Shown here in pieces: positions 1-13,440 of a DNA stretch of 64,000 nucleotides (positions are counted from its first letter, which is position 1; every line of letters begins with the position of its first letter). The notes under the pieces were generated by a model. That model did no database searches. It had not been told where the DNA came from and worked only from the letters and a program-made list of their open reading frames with translations. The DNA is from Halichondria panicea. Its lineage: Eukaryota; Porifera; Demospongiae; Suberitida; Halichondriidae. The stretch covers positions 14,566,198-14,630,197 of the forward strand of contig NC_087377.1 in the NCBI RefSeq assembly GCF_963675165.1, in the 5' to 3' direction. Both the position numbers and the translations under genes were made by a program.

Positions 1-462
1 TCAATTGAAAAGTGATGCACTTATTACAGGGACATGACTCATTGTGAAGCACCTAAACACCTGTTAGCGCAACAACACTGTGACACTGATGGAGACTCTA
101 GGCTACTACTACAGCTCTAGTCTATGGTAGTGTTGACAATGAGGACAATGCTTCAACCACTACCCATCCTGTTTGTCTGCCCTCAATCATAACAGGGTAG
201 GTCCAAAAAATCTACCCTAATTTTAACCAATTCACACGACTTTAACCTCAAACCCATAAAGAGTGGTCACATAATCAATACTAGGAGACAATGTGACAGT
301 CAACAGTCTCAACACATAATTCCCTGTGACAGTCAACACATAATTAATTCCCTCTCATTAATTGTAAGTGCCTTATCATCAACTTGCATGATAACGAATA
401 AGTATAGCAGTGCTGCCCTTTGAGACTAAACCACACTGTACACACAAATGCAATAAGCTCAC

Positions 463-783
463 CGATAAGGAAGGTTGTAGAAGCAGACAGTACGGTCGTG
501 TTCCCATCCATCACCACGCACTCCAGCACTGTCTGTGAGTCACTAGCCATTGCGTTCACTAGTAGCAGTCCCACCACCACGTTGTTCGTCAGGTGAGCAA
601 ATATACGAGTATCCGATTGGATAGCGTGGATATCCAATGGCACAGAGTTGAGTACCAGTGTGACGCTGATTGGACGACTTGTCCCGTCGTCGAGGGCAAC
701 ATCTGCGGCACACGGGATTACTCCAGCCGTCCCCTCCACAATGTAGTAGTAGGGTTCTGGTTCCTCAATGAAAGTGTACTCAT
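463..783 (-). CDS. Ig-like domain exon of a receptor-type gene (partial gene)
   Basis: A 321-base open exon on the minus strand, bounded by an acceptor CAG after a CA-rich tract (plus-strand ctg at 784) and a GTGAGC donor below 463. It is phase 1 at both ends, as is usual for immunoglobulin-domain exons. The peptide starts DEYTFIEEPEPYYYIVEGTA. It carries a Cys in GVIPC and a second in TVLEC about 65 residues later, the spacing of an Ig-fold disulfide, and has N-linked sites such as NTT. No hallmark Trp is evident, so the call is Ig-like by spacing and phase only. The rest of the gene lies left of the window. The signal-peptide exon at 6326-6380 has the matching phase and could be its first exon. 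Confidence 0.45.
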
Positions 784-2661
784 CTGTGTGTGTGTGTGTG
801 AGGGGGCGGTTAGGATGAATGTAACAGTGAGGGTACGTGCATGGAGGCCAGTATAATTATGCATAATGAATATTCCGTGTGTATCAGGCACGTGTGCACA
901 CTTGATAGCTTTTACTGACAGCACTAACACTATACAATCACAATAATTATTAGTGTCAGTTAATTGCTATGTAGCAGGAGTGCATGTAATATCATCATTA
1001 ATTTCAGCAACAACACCTGATTCCATTTAAGCTCAAGGCTATAAGCTATTGCTTAACCAGCTATTGCAAGAATCCACAACAAACAGAGCGAGGATTATAA
1101 CGGAAACAAATTATTCACCCACTGATTTGACTATAGCCAAAATGAATATCTTTTCGACAAGGAAAAGTTAATGAGACATAACATTCCTGACCGTGCAGAT
1201 AATGAATGCACACAGGCCATAACACACTAACTATAACTATGGGCTGAAAATTGCCTTGATGGCAAGAGCAAAGGCCCACTGGGACTCTTCATTGAGTGAG
1301 AGAAATCTCCAGCCTGCTGATACATGCACCATCACCTCACAGTCAACAAGCTGACCCAGCATAATTATAATGCACATGTGAAGCATAATACATGTACAGT
1401 ACCATGCACTATTCCCACTCTTCCCCACTCTTTTCATAGTGTACTTTCACACAGTTCCTCAATCAATAGGTCAATGAAGCAATCGCAAAATTAATGCATT
1501 ATTATACTCAAGTCAGGGTCATAAGAAAGGTAGTGATACAATCATGTATAAAGCTTCCCAGGACTTACAACAACTAAAGGTAAGCGATAAGTGTATGAAG
1601 CCTGTCTGTGTAGGTGACCTATAGGGCTACTAGTCTGAAAGCAGATAGGGTCTCTTCAGGGAAGTGGAAGCCAACACATGACGAGAACCATCTATACAGA
1701 CGCATGTACACACAAAGGAGCAGCACGTGTGAAGCTATTAATATTGACTGTATACAGGAAACGGCTGCAAGATTATGTAATTATCTAATACATCACTAAA
1801 GAAGCATAACAAAGAGTCAGTAAATATACAGTGAGAAATACGTGTGAAGCAGCAAGACACCACGTCACCGTTTTCAGAATATACATATCACTTTATATAT
1901 GGACAGAGAGTAACTTCAATGCATGCAAGCAGGCCGGGAAGACTTTCAAAATGGGCAAGGCACCACAGCCCATTACACTGTACATGCATACATACACTGT
2001 AACCGTGGGATACCCCTGTAGGCACAATGATACACATGTATGTAAGTCACAATACCAACTAATTCCCATCAAATTAATTAGGGTTGTCACGTTCCCCCAC
2101 CAGACAACACAGTGTCAGTCAACACAGCGCACACTCCCTCCACACTTCAGTGGGTTGTCTGCTCTCAGGGTGCAAACAATGCACAGGGGAAGGGAAGGAG
2201 GTAGACTAAAGTGAGACTAAAGTGAGAATGTCAATGTTGGGGGACTGCTGCCAAAATAGGTAGTAAACATTCACTCCAAACATTGACACAAGACATGGAG
2301 GAATGATCAAAGATGATGGTATGACAACAATAATGGTGATACAAGCTGAAAGCAATCTCAATGTAATTAAAATAAAGGTGTTGTGTGTGGGCATAGCTAC
2401 TATCAAAAGATCTCCACTGCCAATGGTCACACACATCCCATCATTCATAGTCTCCACCCACCAAATAACTGACGCTAGCATTCACCATGAATAAATGAAT
2501 AAAGACAATGTAATTTAAACTCTGTAGGTGGCTACTCTAAGAAAAATGTGATAACCTGTTTACGAAAGGATTGGAATTGTCCCAACAAACACGCCCCTGA
2601 TAAAAACAAAGCGTACACACTAGTCATTATGACATTCATGGTTATAAGCGACAAATAGGTG

Positions 2662-2723
<62 letters not shown>

Positions 2724-5700
2724 GGGGGGGCTTGAAAACAGTACACACTAGATTGATGATCAGTGTACAAAGAGTGAAGATACACAGCCAATTAACACTG
2801 CAATGTCCAGCAGTTACTGCCACAGTCAGAGCCAGGCCCATACAAGAAGCTGCTAACAGGTCACAATCAAACAAAAGGTGATAATTAAATTAACCAGCAT
2901 ACGTATTCCTGTGGATGTAATACGCATGCGTATTCCTGTGGATGTAATGGATGTAATACGCATGCGTGCTCATCCGATCCTGCATGGCAGTTACTCTTTT
3001 TCTTGAGGTTCGGACATTGGAATCAATTTTCGAGTTAGATCTTAGAAGTTTGAGCAAAGAAATTAGTACAAAGATATATTGTACTCACATGTAGTAATAC
3101 TACAATTCTATGGACTTGCGCAGTAGTAAAGTCAGATGACAATTATTTGACCTACATGTACTACCAAACAAGAACTACAACGTGTAAACTCGCTTCCACA
3201 CGGGATGGTCTGGCCAGTGAACAAAACAGCTTTCCAAAATTAGATCAAGACTACAAATCACCTATTATTTACATTTTGAGCCTAAAAATTCCCATTATCG
3301 AGGGAAAATCTCATGCAAGCCAATTGTTGGGCACAACACCTATACTATACTTTCCCCCAGAAATGTTGGCTTGCTTGCTAAAAAGTTAATTCAAAAATGA
3401 GTTACCATGGAGGGGAGTACAGATGCGCAGCATATAGCATATTGCATAGCCATATAGGATATATAACACTCATATAGGGATTTTTGGCAACGTAAACCAC
3501 CTCACCCCCCCTCACCCTCCCTCGCCTTGGTGGGTTTACTGCCATAAATCTAGAATATAATAATGAAACAAAATCAGGAGGAAGTGACACTGACACTACA
3601 CAACATATGACAGGATGGTTTGACTGTTGCGAAGGATTGTGAGCAACAAACGATCGTGGATGATGCCAACAGAATCAACATGCTATCACAAACAGAAAGA
3701 TTGGTAGTCCAAACAACTTGGCAAGTACAACTCGTACACACACATAAACAATCTGCTGTCAACATTCTATAATTATTAGATTAGAATTCTTATACTAATA
3801 TAATTATATGCACAAATGCAAGAATACGACTATATACTTAGTGATCACAGGGAGTAGACGAGGAACAAATCTTTAGCAGCTATTTTACAGGAATCGAAGG
3901 TGATAATGGGGTATTATCAAAATAGCCAAATTGAACATGAATTTAGTTTGAGGTTTTTCTATTTCCCGCAGAGACCAACCCAGTACCACATACACTACCA
4001 CAAGCTGTGTGTGTAATCTCTAACCACAGATGGCTGGTTCTATCCCTTATGTCACACTAGGAAACAGGAAGTCACCAAACCACCAACATGGCAACATAGC
4101 TGTCAACATCCTATCATCATTTCCATCCCTAAAAATGTAATTTCACAACATCAAAAGTGTGCCGTTTAATCACTGAACTATCTGAGGAAGATGAAAGGGG
4201 TTAAACACACATTGAATGTAGTGAGGTCGCCTTTCAATATAATAATGACATAATATCAAGAGTATATCAACGACATAAGTTGTTGACAAATAAATGTACT
4301 CTCGAAAGGTACATACTGAGAAAGTAACAACTCATGAGATTCCCAAATCACTGAACACAGATTAGCCTCAAATTGTATTAAATATTTAATTACGCTTAGT
4401 ATTTATTTTATTCAATAGGGGGAAGATTAACGAGAGAAATTTGCAAACAACACCCCCTCAATGTTGCCACACCTTTAGCTTGATCCCCCTAAGGGAACAC
4501 ACGCACGCACACACAACACACACACGCACGCACACAAACAACACACACAACACTCGTGTGTGTAGATGCACCTGGCTATAGACACACACGAGGTCAGTGT
4601 GTAGATGCACCTGGCTATAAGTATAGAGTGACCAACAAGGCTATTCAAGACAACCTATTCAGGTAAATCCAGCTCTCCCATGAAGAAATCACACGGTAAT
4701 GTGCAATATACTATAAATTATGAGTCATGCACCTGTGGCCTGTGGGACTTTGCAAGCATACGTAACTTTCATTGAACGGACTGGATATAGTGTACATTAA
4801 ACAACCTTTGCAATGAACTATGCACATCACAGCAAATGAAGTTCAACCATAATGAACAATTGGAAATCAATAAAATACCCATTGTTCTTTGAGCTTCGAT
4901 CATAATATTCAATTAGTTGACAGAGCCTACACAAAACAGCATTTTAGTGGTGAAAGGACTACATGATTATCAAGTACAGTGTAATTGGGTTAATTGGAGG
5001 TGAACCACAAATAGGTATAATAATTGAATCACTATACAGCTAGAGTGTTTAGAGTGGGCACTGTCTAATTGTTTATTTCCTTTACCCCTCTACACTCTTG
5101 ACAATGCTGTGGTTAAGGAAGATGGGACACTTTTATAGTGTCAGAATTGATAGAAGTTGCTTACATTTAGCAGCCCCTCCCATTTCTAAGGTGGGTGCAG
5201 GATCAAAGGCTTCTAGAGTTACACAACTAAGGACGGAGGAACGCATCACAAAGCATTCTATTCATTGCAAGGGGGCGTGATTGAAAAAAAAGAAACAGAT
5301 AAGGGATAAAATGAATTTTATCACTCACATGCAGGAAGGATTCACACATGCCGTGAAGTAATGACTCATTTTACTGTGACTGTTCACTGCTGTTATAAAT
5401 TGCTGATTGTACTACACACACAATGCAGTGTACTTGTACCGGTACTCTCTTGTCAGAACATTATCAGCATCACAGATCTTGCTGTCATGACTCGCAACAA
5501 CAAACAGACCACATGACCACTATCACTAACACAGTGCAGTGTGGAATTTAATATACAGTGGAAGGGTAAAAGGTGCATGTAGACTAAGATGTAATCTTCC
5601 TGGATAGATGCACCTCACCCTGGCAGAGAGCGAGGTGTGGAGAGAACAAAGGGATGTGTACAAAGGCACTAATAGAAATGGTGCAAATAGCACTACAAGA

Positions 5701-6325
5701 CACAACAACGTGATTCAATCTGCCCTCCTGCACTCACTGAGTGCATACGAAACAAAATAGAATAGGAGATGTTATGGTCATTTTGACTAACTAGTACTGT
5801 AACAGTTCATCTTAGGTAGTAGGCAGCTTCTATTCATCTGATAATAGCCTTGCCAACTAACAACTATACCTATACAATCATATTAAAGAGAGTGTGCAAA
5901 TTGGACCTGAACTCATCAAAAACAATTAAAACCGTTTGAATAACTATCACTAGCTGGAGTCTGCTGTATCTACAGAGTGTAACGTGATCCTGGCTGAGAT
6001 CAAAGCAGTTGCAGAGCTACCGCCATCAACCACAGCAAGCTAGTGCCTACCATAGAAGTTCCTCTTCATGTGATTCTAACATACATACAGGGCCACCAAG
6101 CCATGTGCACTCTTACAGACATAAGCTCGCTATGTATTGCCACAGATATGATATTGTACAGTCAAGTAGCAACAAGTCGGTCACGCTGCTGCAAATATGC
6201 AAATTAGGAGAGAATCTGACACCTGAGCTGTTTAGCGCTTCCAAATAACAACTGCAGATCCATAAACCAATCTTATACTTTAGTACCAAAGCTCCATGCA
6301 CACACAGTTTACCATACGTACGTAC
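784..6325. other. 5.5 kb without a convincing gene
   Basis: If the Ig-like exon and the signal-peptide exon form one gene, this is intron; otherwise it is intergenic. It contains a long TG microsatellite (2664-2720) followed by a G run, a short tandem repeat around TATTCCTGTGGATGTAAT (2902-2965), and a CA/CG-rich stretch (4498-4560) with two copies of a TGTAGATGCACCTGGCTATA unit (4560-4622). Minus-strand open stretches near 1240-1430 and 2206-2480 encode hydrophobic peptides, but I could not place convincing splice sites with consistent phase around them. Confidence 0.4.
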
Positions 6326-6380
6326 CTTGTAAAGATCTTCCAGCTAGTAGCAGCAGTAGGAAGCTGAGAGCTGCGAGCAT
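6326..6380 (-). CDS. Signal-peptide first exon (phase 1)
   Basis: On the minus strand an ATG at 6380 opens MLAALSFLLLLLAGRSLQ, a textbook signal peptide. It ends at a GTACGT donor immediately left of 6326, leaving one base of the next codon. Secreted and receptor genes commonly start with such a phase-1 signal exon. The only downstream exon I can support in the same phase is the Ig-like exon at 463-783. Direct joining would give ...RSLQ-DEYTF, but the 5.5 kb intron would be long for this window, so intermediate exons may have been missed. Confidence 0.35.
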
Positions 6381-6719
6381 GCGAGGTCTTGAGCTCAAGG
6401 AGCGCCAGCATGGCCCGGAGATTGATGATCGTCCCTCCATCGAGTTGCTGTGTCTTTACTGACTTGTCTGAGTTTGTAACTAGTATAAAAGCTAAGAAAT
6501 TGTCCAATCTAGTGTGCCAAACGTGTCTTTATGCACCTCCTTTGTACACCACAGCCCCACCCCCAATTCTTAAATACACACGAGGGCGGTTATTAACTGA
6601 AGCAATAGCAACACATATTCGCCGCAGGTGTAAATGGAGGTTCCAATGATTCATGTACTGCACTTCTTTGTAAATGTTTGCACATAAGAGCAAAATTAAA
6701 AACTAATGACTGTGTTAAA

Positions 6720-7028
6720 TCACTTGTCTTTAATAACGTATCCTCTTGCATCAAGCCTCACATTATTTTTCACCATCCATTCTCTTACTTCACTCGGAGT
6801 CATCGATCCGCGCCATCCGTGGTTTCTTGGGATGGGCTGATTGTCTTTGAAGGGAGGTGATTTCGTAGGTCGCTTTCTTCCGCAGAAATACTCGGCCATC
6901 TCTTCGTAATAGACACAACCTTCAGAGCCGCACGTGTGGCAGTGAAACCAGGCATCTCCATCATGGTGACCATCCGTAAACATTTGCATATCAATTCCAT
7001 GGCAACCAGGGCATACTCTTTTAGACAT
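6720..7028 (-). CDS. Small zinc-ribbon protein, 102 aa, intronless
   Basis: A single uninterrupted reading frame begins MSKRVCPGCHG and ends YVIKDK. Two Cys pairs (CPGC near residues 6-9, CHTCGSEGC near 31-38), with intervening His residues, look like a zinc-ribbon or treble-clef metal site. The rest is basic and hydrophilic (GRKRPTKSPP, then a WMVKNN helix). There is no signal peptide or membrane segment, so a nucleic-acid-binding or small regulatory role is possible, but I do not recognise the family. It is transcribed away from DNAAF3, with 364 bp between the two start codons. Coding status rests on the Cys spacing and on a length unusual for random ORFs here. Confidence 0.5.
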   Translation of the reverse strand: MSKRVCPGCHGIDMQMFTDGHHDGDAWFHCHTCGSEGCVYYEEMAEYFCGRKRPTKSPPFKDNQPIPRNHGWRGSMTPSEVREWMVKNNVRLDARGYVIKDK

Positions 7029-7392
7029 TTCTGATAATTCTTCAGTTCTATAACTTTAATTCATTTGTTCAAATAACAATGGCTACGCTGACTCGAACTC
7101 GACTCTCATCTCCGAGTTTTAATTAATATTTCCTTCATCATTATTTGTTTTCTTGGTCAGCTAAATCACCACCCAACAATCACTTTACAGTTTGTCTTTT
7201 ATAGACGCAATAGTTTCATAGTCCCAAAAAATGTCTCCTGCAGCTCAGCAGATGGATGGCTTCTTTGCAACTGGTTTTTGGGGGTGGATCTGATAATGTG
7301 GTGCACACCATTTGTGAAGTCAGACCACATGGCTGTTTGAAGAGGTGGATTTCTTTGAATTTGAAGCAGAACTGGAGCTAAGGATGTGAAGA
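7029..7392. promoter_or_regulatory. Putative bidirectional promoter between the zinc-ribbon gene and DNAAF3
   Basis: The start codons of two divergently transcribed genes are only 364 bp apart, so both 5' UTRs and promoters must lie here. I see no clear TATA box. This is inferred from arrangement only. Confidence 0.35.
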
Positions 7393-9845
7393 ATGGCTGC
7401 TAATATTGATGGATTCGGTGCGGTGACTTGGTGGGGGTTCTCCCCAGCACTTGACCTGGGTGATCTGAAACAAAAAGGTATTAAAAATACACACATACGT
7501 ACGTACCGTACAAGCTCTCAATCAGTTTGCTAGCCATTCCTAGATCCTGGCTAGATCCAGCTATTATAAATTATATAATACTAATACAGATTCTTCATTC
7601 TCCTTTATAGGTATAGCCAAACAGGGCCCTGCTACAGATCCTCCCACAGTCCAATCAGGTAAATCGTAGAGTAGATCTAGTTGGCCGTTTGATTCAGGGT
7701 AAAATTCTCGATCACGGCAGATGTGGTCAACGTCCTCTTGGTTGGAGCTGCTGATTTGCGGCATGTGTTTAAAACACTTGTACACTCTCATAAGTACACC
7801 AACAAACCAGTACATGTAAGCAAAGAGTAATTCGTAAATTTGTAGCCTTTCAGTAATTTCCATCCTCCAGTTTTATGTAGCCGAGGGTTGTCTGGAGGTG
7901 TATGCTCGCCATCTGCTTTTCTTGTCTCTACTGTTTGAGCCTTCGGAGAAAATGGGACTTCAAGGTATAGAGCTGTGTGTGTTCACACCTGCCGTCACAG
8001 TGTAAGATATACCAATTTATACCAATTAAGAGGAGAGCAATATTATGCATTAGCAAGTTGTAAGATATTTACTCTCTAGCTATTCAGGGCTGCATTGAGG
8101 GGGGGTGACCCCCCTAGGATCTGGCAGATTCATTAATAGGTATTTGTACTGCTGATTACTTTGCCCCCCCCCCTACATTTTTCATTTGCCCAATTCGCCC
8201 CCCCTGATCCAAAATCCTGGATGCAGCCCTGCTATTGAAAGCTGGATGCATTAATTGTAGCCTGGGACTTCCACCATTCTATTGAGATAAACTGTTGAGT
8301 TGAGTTTCGCCCTTTTACAGAGAGGGTTGAGTTGTTTCTAGAGCTCTATGGCAACACTCTGGTGAGACCAGCCACTGCTGATTACCTCAGGGAGAAGGCG
8401 TCTCAACTCATCAAGTGAGTGAGATCATTCCACAGTGTTATTGATTAACGTCCATTGATAGGATGGTGACTGATGAGGAATATTTGAAGCAGTGTGTGCC
8501 GATCCTAGACATCAGTCTATTAAAGGTCAGTCACCTACCACTCTCTCTCGATCTGTTTGTCAATGCTGGCAAAACTTTCTACCTTGCCCAAGGGTGCATG
8601 TGACCATAGTGACGTACCACAGTATTTTTATATTTGTATGCTTTAACACTCAGTACAAAGAGAGGGACTTTCTAGAGAGCATCTTCAAGTTCTGGAGAAA
8701 CAGAGATGAGAAGTACTTTGATGTGGCCAAGCTATGGTGAGTCAATATTATTTTTAATTGTCTGTATTATATTAAGTGTCGCAAGCAGTACATTTACTGT
8801 AACACAATAGTTTTTCTGGTTGACAGAAATAGCTATTATTACTTATACTTACTATGTCAGTGATGCCTCTTGTTGTGTGCGTAGGGAGCATCGCCTGAGG
8901 CAGTACCTGGGTCAACGGTACGACTCCAGGAGTGGGGCGTTCGATTGGGACTACAACATGCACCTCTCCGACATGGTATTAGCTGTACATACAATGTAAT
9001 AAGAAAACGGGTCGTTAATGTAAAATTCCATAATTTGGCCAATTAAAGCCTGGCATTCAAAATGTCTTGACGTTTATACAACACTGTAACAGCTGCAGCA
9101 AAAAATTACAAGTAGTAGTATAATTATATGCATACGTGTTTGAGCCTTCTACTGTATTGTTCCCCAGGCTCCAGTAGTCGGTTCCCGTGAGTACCAGGGG
9201 TGGCGAGAGGGGGGTGTGGCATTCAGACTGAGGGGCGACGCCCCCTACACCTCGTCCAACATGACTCTCGCCTCTGGACTATTACTCAAAGAGGTAGATA
9301 CATTTGTAGGCGTAAAGTAATTCATTTTGTGTATCCCTAGGTTAGCGCCTTCTGAAATTAATTTTCCTCTGTAGCTAAATAGCTGTATCGATGGTAAGCT
9401 CGATCTTTTTAAGGCCCCATATTAAAATAATTACGCTGGTAAAGGTGGCTCTATTAGGAGGTTAGTTTCGAGGCTGGATGGCGCGTCTTTAGAGGGGCGC
9501 CTTCTAATTAGAGGTAAAAACAGCTTTGTAAATGAACCATGTGCATGTGGCACCTGCAGCAGTTTTTCTTGGTATTCCAACAGGCCTGTGCGTAGGTTGA
9601 ACACGGTAAAGATGTACTGTGGTTAGTTTTGGCTTGGGGGCTGCCCAGATGTGGAAGGAATCTGTTTGCTCATTTTACTTCTATTTACCAATAACGCGCT
9701 GTCTAAAAATAATTACTCACACGTGTGGAGCTCCATTTGGAGTTTCAAAAATTACTTTAGAGGTTTCATGGCGCATCTTAATTAGAGGGGCGCCTTAAAA
9801 AGAGCTTATACGGTATGTTGAAATTGATGTTCAATTATTTCTGAT

Positions 9846-9928
<83 letters not shown>

Positions 9929-12900
9929 TTCACAGGGCGCTGACAAGGTGGCAAGACGTGGGTACTGGGGGGACATAGTGTCCAGTCCCTACCTCTCATT
10001 TGGGGTGGAGTCTCACAACGAGGAACTGTTCACCAGACACAACGGAAGACATATCAAGGTAGGTGTTTTTGGAAACTCTAGCTTGTATAAAAAGTATGGT
10101 AAGCTGATCACCTTTGATCTACATGTATAATTATACACCCCACTTACAGTGGTCACCTATCAGCAGGTCACCCTCTATACATGTATAACTATAACACAAT
10201 CAGGTTAATAGGTCCATAGCATGTGTTTCATTCAACCTGTGTTTAGCAGGCAACTTGTTGTCAATTCTAGGAGTTGAATGTTTCTGTATTGTATAAGGTT
10301 ATCCTAGAATCAATCCTTTCACGGTTTTTGAATACATCACTCGAACTTTCCATTGCTTTGTATACATTGTGTCCAAGTGTAGCAGCAAAGAAATGCGAAT
10401 TGAATTGATACACTAAATCCACTAAATCAGTACATCTCCCTACTCCCTCGCTCAGACGAGTAGTGACGTCTCAGAGTACAATCTCCTGTCTTTGTTCCAC
10501 CGGCTGATAACTGGGGAGGAGTATGCCCCGCCCACAACCACTGCCGAGCAAGAAACAAGTCAAATGGGGGTCATTGAGGAAATCGATGAGGAACAGGAGG
10601 CAGTAATCAACGACAAGACACCTGGCAGCGAGCATAGTCTAAGAGGACCTCTGTTCAACGGTAAGAATTTAACTACAACATAGCTACTTACCGTATATTT
10701 GGTTTTGAATTGCATGTTTTTCGAGGCACTAAATTTTCAGTTTTCGCGTATTGGCCTCAAACCTTGAAAATTAAGAATTATTGTTTACTTCCGGTATCGA
10801 GAGACCGTAGGGTGTGGTCATTTGAACCTCTATCCTCGAAAATAAAATCCACGAAATGTTTAGTTGCATGCATGAGCAATCTGTGAAAATGTATACATGA
10901 AGTGCCTCGAAAATAACCCGCTATATAGTTATGTGAATGACTTGCATAAGATGCATGAGCATGCCCAATCGCATGCCAATTGCAATAGCAATTAAGAACA
11001 CTATAATTAGTGTCATTCGTTTTATATATAGCTATAGATTTGAGTATAGACACCGTATAGCGGGTTATTTTCGTATGGTGAAAATTTCTCTTATTTTCCG
11101 TATTGTAGAGCATCATCCGAAAATGATAAGTGCGAAATTATTCTACCGCAATGGTTCTACGTATGTCACTATCCTGAACTGCATGTATAAATAATATTAT
11201 TTAGAATCCCAAATATAACCTTAACAATGCGAACATTAATTTGTACAAACAAAAATTACCCGGGTACCGTGAATTTTGTGGGTGAAAAATTTTTGCATGA
11301 GCCAAATCAGCAGAGAAATTGACCCTTTGCGATCTAACTATTGCGCTCTGGCAATTAAGGATCGTGTACTATTTTATTGTTGCGAATTGATCAACCAACC
11401 ATCGCAAAGTTCGCAAATTAATGTTTGATGCTCGCGAAACAGTCTAGTAATACGTTATACTCTTGGCGGTATACAGTACACAATTAGGAGTTGAATGTTT
11501 TTGAGTTCCCTCATAGTTGGTGGTTGATGTTTTGCACATGCACTTAATTCACTTTCACTTTGTCTACTTTTCTCTCTGTGTTCCCAGGGTCGTGTTCTGT
11601 GACTCTGCTGCCCCTTAATTCTCCCTCGGAAATTGGGAGAAAAGAAAAATTCAAACAACTCTTTGATGTTGTCTACCTCTCTAACAGGTACATCATAATG
11701 ACTTAAGTTAGCAACTAGAGCACTGAACCCTAGCTCGGCTGTTGACGTGAATTAATCGAAAACAGAAGAGTGTTATACAATAAATGCAGTAGTATGCATG
11801 CATTTTAGTGGTGCATGGGACTTGCACTGTGGACTTGGAGCACAGCAAAGTCAGCAAAGAAGCCTGGATTGAGTCTTAGAAATTATTATGGCTCCTGGTA
11901 TAAGCAAAGAAGCAACAACCACTACAATCAGGATTCCTACTTTGGATGAAACCATACATTATATATACGTATACACACAACTGTCTGAACAGGTTCATCT
12001 TATGACATGCTAATCAATAGTTATGCTCTCTCATCACAGTATGGTACACCACCTCGCCAGTGGCATACACACTACCTTCTCACCTGGCTGTACACTCGTC
12101 ATGGAAACAGCAAAGTACGTGTATACATGCAGTAGTGCATATAATTATAGTTGTATTATTATGAGTATTTCAGTGTCTGATAATTATTTGCATGCCCTAT
12201 TACGTAAGTCAATTAATTAATTTTACATTGTACAATGTATATTGTACACATCGATTACGATTATAGACAATGGGGATTATCAGGATATTTCCATGAGGCA
12301 AATTTTGGCCCAAATTTTAGGGAGCTATATGTTATATACCACATTTATACCACGTTTGAATTCTATGGTGGCATCGATCCAAAAGCCCTAAACCCTGACA
12401 TGACTTGTAATTAATGACTCTAATGTGTTCCGGCCCTCCGGGGGTGATCATAAAAAATGTATGTAACGTCAATTAAATTAAATGAGGTGTTTCTGGAATT
12501 TTACCAAACATATTAATTATATAGACAACCATCTCTTTACTACCAAGCAATGTGTTGGTCATACAGTATACCATGTCTTTGCCCCAGGTTTATGCTGGAC
12601 TTGAAGAAAGACAAGAGAGTGGAGTATGTACAGAAGATCACCAGTATGGCCACGTCAGTTGGCTTTAAGGTATAACTTATACGTATATATACACATGAAT
12701 AAATGTGTGTATAGCTATGGATATCACATCCATTGTCGATCTGTCTGCGTTGAATAGGTTTGAGCTATATAATTATTCGAATTCCTTGCCTATTACATGC
12801 ATGTACTGTAATCTCTATAATTTTTTTATTATTATAATTATATAGCTTATATCACATAATGTTAAGGTATAACGGTCACATAACGTCGAGGCATAATTAA

Positions 12901-13166
12901 ATGTTGGTAAGGTTGTTGTACATGTATAATTTTAATGAATTATTATTATAGCAAGATAATCTTTAATTAATTGTCATGCATGCATGCATCGACAGCTTAT
13001 GCTCTTGTACTTGTGCCAGTATAATTATCATACAACACTCATGCAGCCTCAAGTTTATATTTTTCGTGTCTCGTGTAAATGTTGCCTGACTTTTATATCC
13101 GTGCAGATCCCAGTACTCCCCTCAGAAGACAACCCGAGCCACTTAGCATTTATCAGGGACACTTAA
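7393..13166 (+). CDS. DNAAF3: Dynein axonemal assembly factor 3
   Basis: DNAAF3 is a cytoplasmic factor needed to pre-assemble axonemal dynein arms, so the gene implies motile cilia or flagella. Fourteen exons: 7393-7477, 7721-7815, 7871-7964, 8321-8414, 8462-8525, 8654-8736, 8885-8975, 9168-9293, 9936-10058, 10456-10660, 11588-11687, 12040-12114, 12588-12669, 13107-13166. All have GT-AG boundaries and continuous phase, giving 458 aa. Recognisable family blocks are the N-terminal FGAVTWWGFSPALDL, then DVVNVLLVGAADLRHVFKTL, ELYGNTLVRPATADYLREKA, FDWDYNMHLSDMAP and ARRGYWGDIVSSPYLSFGVE. The length is a little below vertebrate proteins because the acidic linker in exon 10 is short. Introns 2 (55 bp) and 4 (47 bp) are near minimal. 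Intron 8 ends in a long CA microsatellite and introns 3, 8 and 10 carry repeats. It converges with ATP6V1H, 274 bp between stop codons. Confidence 0.95.
8085..8231. mobile_element. Short TIR element, CAGGGCTGC family (copy 1)
   Basis: A 147-bp element with inverted ends CAGGGCTGCATTGAGGGGGG and ...GGATGCAGCCCTG and G-rich/C-rich interior, lying in DNAAF3 intron 3. A second copy is at 46583-46748. It is a MITE-like non-autonomous element with no coding capacity. Confidence 0.65.
9399..9814. repeat. Degenerate palindromic repeat in DNAAF3 intron 8
   Basis: The ends CTCGATCTTTTTAAGGC and TTAAAAAGAGCTTATACGGT are roughly inverted. The interior repeats the phrases GGCGCGTCTTTAGAGGGGCG and GGCGCATCTTAATTAGAGGG. 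It resembles the element at 20164-20505, which has the same GTCGCATNTTTAGAGGG phrasing, so both probably belong to one old TIR family. Confidence 0.45.
9847..9923. repeat. CA dinucleotide microsatellite
   Basis: About 38 uninterrupted CA units, ending a few bases before the exon 9 acceptor of DNAAF3 (exon begins 9936). Its position in the polypyrimidine/branch region means length changes could affect splicing. Confidence 0.95.
11262..11456. mobile_element. TIR element, GAGCCAAATCAGCAGA family (copy in DNAAF3 intron 10)
   Basis: It shares the block TGAGCCAAATCAGCAGA, then GACCCTTTGCGATCTAACTA, with elements at 23202-23423, 28397-28615 and 44938-45152. Its right end is TCTAGTAATACGTTA. No coding capacity. 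Confidence 0.6.
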
Positions 13167-13440
13167 TTAATAATTATAATTATGCAACCTTATAATTATA
13201 CTTTCACTGTAAAAATTAATTATCATGTTATTTAGTTACTCATATTCATTGTTCAATAAGAACATAGTCACAGGAGGCATAATCGAGGCAATGGACAATT
13301 TTAAGCATGCATTAATCACTCACAAATAATACGGAACATATCATTATCACGCTGACAAAATAAACAACAATGCTCTGCCTATAATACTTAAGTGCTATCA
13401 ACTACAACGGCTATATAGCTGGCAATCAGATCGTCCATTG

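Noticed and set aside
2206-2481. Hydrophobic 91-aa minus-strand ORF that looked like membrane segments of a receptor
   Set aside because: No convincing acceptor/donor pair with a phase that joins it to the signal or Ig-like exon; AT-rich DNA readily gives such hydrophobic frames.
7564-7863. 99-aa minus-strand ORF
   Set aside because: Antisense to DNAAF3 exon 2 and its first intron; the plus-strand exon restores a conserved block in phase.
10778-11194. Overlapping ORFs of 112 and 85 aa on opposite strands
   Set aside because: They lie in DNAAF3 intron 10 within inverted, TIR-element-like sequence; the mirrored ORFs reflect the palindrome.
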